The position numbers were made by a program, and so were the translations under genes. Shown here one piece after another: positions 5,187-6,377 of a stretch of 6,377 nt of DNA. This DNA is from Desulfobacteria bacterium. GTDB taxonomy: Bacteria > Desulfobacterota > Desulfobacteria > Desulfobacterales > C00003060. The notes below the pieces were generated by a model. That model saw only the letters and a program-made list of their open reading frames with translations, was not told the DNA's origin and did not search any database. Numbering within the stretch: position 1 is the first letter of the stretch; the number at the start of each line of letters is the position of its first letter. The stretch covers positions 1-6,377 of the forward strand of contig JAQYWL010000419.1 in the NCBI GenBank assembly GCA_030145035.1, given 5' to 3'.

Positions 5187-6054
5187 CAACGTAATAAACT
5201 TTGAATCCAAAGAACGCCTTTTTCAAAAGGCTGGTTCGTATATCGAATCGATTGAACTCTTCTTAGAGGAGCGGGATGAGGCTGTTCCCCTGCTTCTAAA
5301 GGCATTGAAACATGCCAATCACGAATTAAAGCACGAGATAATATTTCTCTTGGGTAATTTCGCCAAGCAGGAGGTGGCCTGGCCCCTATATCAGATGATT
5401 ACTGATCCTGATGAAGACGAAGAGATTCGACACTTCGCATCCATCCAGCTCAGCGTCATATCCCCTTTTCTTAAAGATCCTCAACCCTTGACAGATCGTT
5501 TACTGGAAGACCTTAAGAGTCCTGATCCTGAACTGCGGTTGCATGCTGGTTTTGCTTTAGGGTGGGAAGGTAATGCCCGGGCCGCCATTCCTCTCATTGA
5601 GCTACTTTACGACTCTGACATCCGGATCCAGCAAACTGCGGTCAATGCCCTCTCCAATCTGCGGGATGACCGTATCCTGAGTCTGATGCTGGAGCGCCTG
5701 GAATACGGCCCACTGGAACAGAAAAGATGTATCCTCCTCAATTTGTGGCGTTTTTATTCGAAGCGGGACGAAGTGGTATCCGTATATCTCAAATATCTGA
5801 ATCATGCAGAGGCCGATCTTCGGTTCGACGCCTTGGTACTCCTTGGTCTGGTAACCGAAACCAGGGAACATATACCGGTGTATCGAAAATGTTTAAGCGA
5901 CAAAGATCCACGGATTCGTGCATTAGCATTAAAGGATCTAGATGAACTCAGCAGTGAGGAACTCCTTGGGTTTAATGAAGAGATTCAGGACATGCTTTCG
6001 GACCCTGATATGAAGGTGAAGAAGGCGGCCCTGAACGTTTTGAAAAAATTATAA
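5176..6054 (+). CDS. HEAT-repeat protein, formerly coupled to a cas2 gene
   Basis: The 292-residue protein is built almost entirely of about eight HEAT-like helical pairs. Good repeat signatures are SPDPELRLHAGFALG (115-129), DSDIRIQQTAVNALSNL (146-162), EADLRFDALVLLGLV (212-226), DKDPRIRALALKDLDEL (242-258) and DPDMKVKKAALNVLKKL (276-292). HEAT proteins act as curved protein- or nucleic-acid-binding scaffolds. No catalytic domain, signal peptide or membrane segment is seen. The ATG at 5176 overlaps the end of the cas2 remnant by 11 bases and lacks its own Shine-Dalgarno sequence. Its translation probably once depended on ribosomes finishing cas2, and with cas2 truncated, expression may now be poor. 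Transcription may come through from the ATPase gene 167 bases upstream. A role with CRISPR adaptation is inferred from context only. Confidence 0.88.
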   Translation: MKNSNVINFESKERLFQKAGSYIESIELFLEERDEAVPLLLKALKHANHELKHEIIFLLGNFAKQEVAWPLYQMITDPDEDEEIRHFASIQLSVISPFLKDPQPLTDRLLEDLKSPDPELRLHAGFALGWEGNARAAIPLIELLYDSDIRIQQTAVNALSNLRDDRILSLMLERLEYGPLEQKRCILLNLWRFYSKRDEVVSVYLKYLNHAEADLRFDALVLLGLVTETREHIPVYRKCLSDKDPRIRALALKDLDELSSEELLGFNEEIQDMLSDPDMKVKKAALNVLKKL

Positions 6055-6099
6055 AAGTAATCTATTTTGTGCTCTCCTTAATAACTGAAAGAAGGGAAC

Positions 6100-6264
6100 A
6101 TGGGAAAACGAAGAAAATCAATTGTTCCAACCGAATCAATCGTCACGAAGATCATCTTTTTACGCGGCGAAAAGGTTTTGTTAGATCGCGATCTAGCAGA
6201 GCTTTATTGTGTTGAAACAAAACAAATGAACTACTCCGCGGCAAGCCGCGGGGTATCAAAATAA
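6100..6264 (+). pseudogene. Truncated ORF6N-domain protein gene
   Basis: From ATG 6100, with GAAGGGA just upstream, 54 codons end at TAA 6262-6264. Residues 10-44 (from PTESIVTKIIFLRGEKV through LLDRDLAELYCVETKQMN) match the start of the ORF6N domain, a DNA-binding-type domain common in phage proteins and in stand-alone bacterial genes. Family members continue past this point for more than 100 further residues. Here the match stops at N44, and the last ten residues, YSAASRGVSK, are encoded by an inserted palindromic repeat copy. No continuation of the domain is found in the remaining 113 bases. The gene is therefore broken by deletion or insertion, although its start signals look intact. Confidence 0.8.
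6236..6253. repeat. Palindromic intergenic repeat, copy 1
   Basis: CCGCGGCAAGCCGCGGGG forms a 6-bp stem around the loop CAAG. It supplies the out-of-place last codons of the truncated ORF6N gene. It shares the core with copy 2 at 6283-6299, with one compensated pair change (G6240-C6247 here, A6286-T6293 there). Confidence 0.75.
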
Positions 6265-6282
6265 GTGTTTTATCTTTTCTAT

Positions 6283-6299
6283 CGCAGCAAGCTGCGGGG
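6283..6299. repeat. Palindromic intergenic repeat, copy 2
   Basis: CGCAGCAAGCTGCGGGG repeats the hairpin core of copy 1, followed by the similar flank AAT (TAT in copy 1). The arm change G to A is matched by C to T in the other arm, so the stem is kept. This points to selection on, or amplification of, a structured element. The spacing between copies is 29 bases. Confidence 0.72.
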
Positions 6300-6310
6300 A
6301 ATTAAACCCT

Positions 6311-6369
6311 ACAGATTTCGCATCGCCCTTCAAGTGATTAGAGTAATCCGTGTAATCTGCGAAATCTGT
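6311..6369. repeat. 12-bp inverted repeat near the right edge
   Basis: ACAGATTTCGCA (6311-6322) and its exact reverse complement TGCGAAATCTGT (6358-6369) flank 35 bases. The right half belongs to a phrase (AATCCGTGTAATCTGC, then GAAATCTGTGG) that I recall as a common intergenic repeat in unrelated environmental bacterial genomes. The element may continue beyond the window. Confidence 0.6.
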
Positions 6370-6377
6370 GGATTAAA

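Noticed and set aside
6182..6195. Perfect 14-bp palindrome TAGATCGCGATCTA
   Set aside because: It falls in codons for the conserved LLDRDLAEL part of the ORF6N domain, so coding constraint plus chance explains it.
6236..6299. CRISPR array made of two palindromic repeats
   Set aside because: The repeat cores are 17-18 bases with a 29-base gap, only two copies are seen, and they interrupt a gene. This fits dispersed intergenic repeats, not an array.

Overview
The window is bacterial chromosomal DNA from a defence-type accessory region. It holds a partial, leftward DNA methylase gene and a rightward block of cas1, cas2, a gene of unknown function, an AAA-type ATPase gene and a HEAT-repeat gene. 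The right edge carries a truncated ORF6N gene and short palindromic intergenic repeats. Gene style, ORF6N and AAA ATPase relics and GC-rich intergenic hairpins fit an anaerobic proteobacterium-like lineage such as Desulfobacterota. That placement is an impression from gene content, not a measured one.

Layout. Positions 1-970 (minus) encode the first 323 residues of an adenine-specific, zinc-ribbon DNA methylase that runs off the left edge. Positions 971-1296 are the divergent intergenic region. It holds a good sigma70-type promoter for the methylase, a GC-rich hairpin in that gene's leader, a solitary 36-base segment that looks like a CRISPR repeat, and a strong hairpin just before cas1. Positions 1297-3533 are a compact unit of cas1, cas2 (1-base gap) and a 293-residue protein I do not recognise (43-base gap). 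No effector genes and no CRISPR array are visible.

Positions 3534-3892 carry no gene but are packed with dyads: a 10-bp-stem hairpin, a 20-bp-stem hairpin, a 36-bp symmetric cluster of four CATATG boxes, and an 11-bp inverted repeat over the promoter of the next gene. Positions 3893-5008 encode an ATPase with a C-terminal winged-helix-like segment. Positions 5055-5186 are the 3' end of a second, divergent cas2 gene, whose last codons overlap the start of the HEAT-repeat gene (5176-6054). After that come a 54-codon ORF6N fragment (6100-6264), two copies of a CCGCRGC-type hairpin repeat and a 12-bp inverted repeat.

How it fits together. Cas1 and Cas2 form the spacer-acquisition integrase. The most informative signal is the cas2 remnant: it is about 86% identical to the intact cas2 over 96 bases, and 11 of 13 differences are synonymous. 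The two copies therefore diverged while both were under selection, and the second was truncated later. The simplest reading is that an older cas2-HEAT arrangement was interrupted or replaced by an incoming cas1-cas2-unknown-gene-ATPase segment. This makes the unknown protein and the HEAT protein two alternative passengers placed directly after cas2, and both are candidate CRISPR-adaptation accessory proteins (inference).
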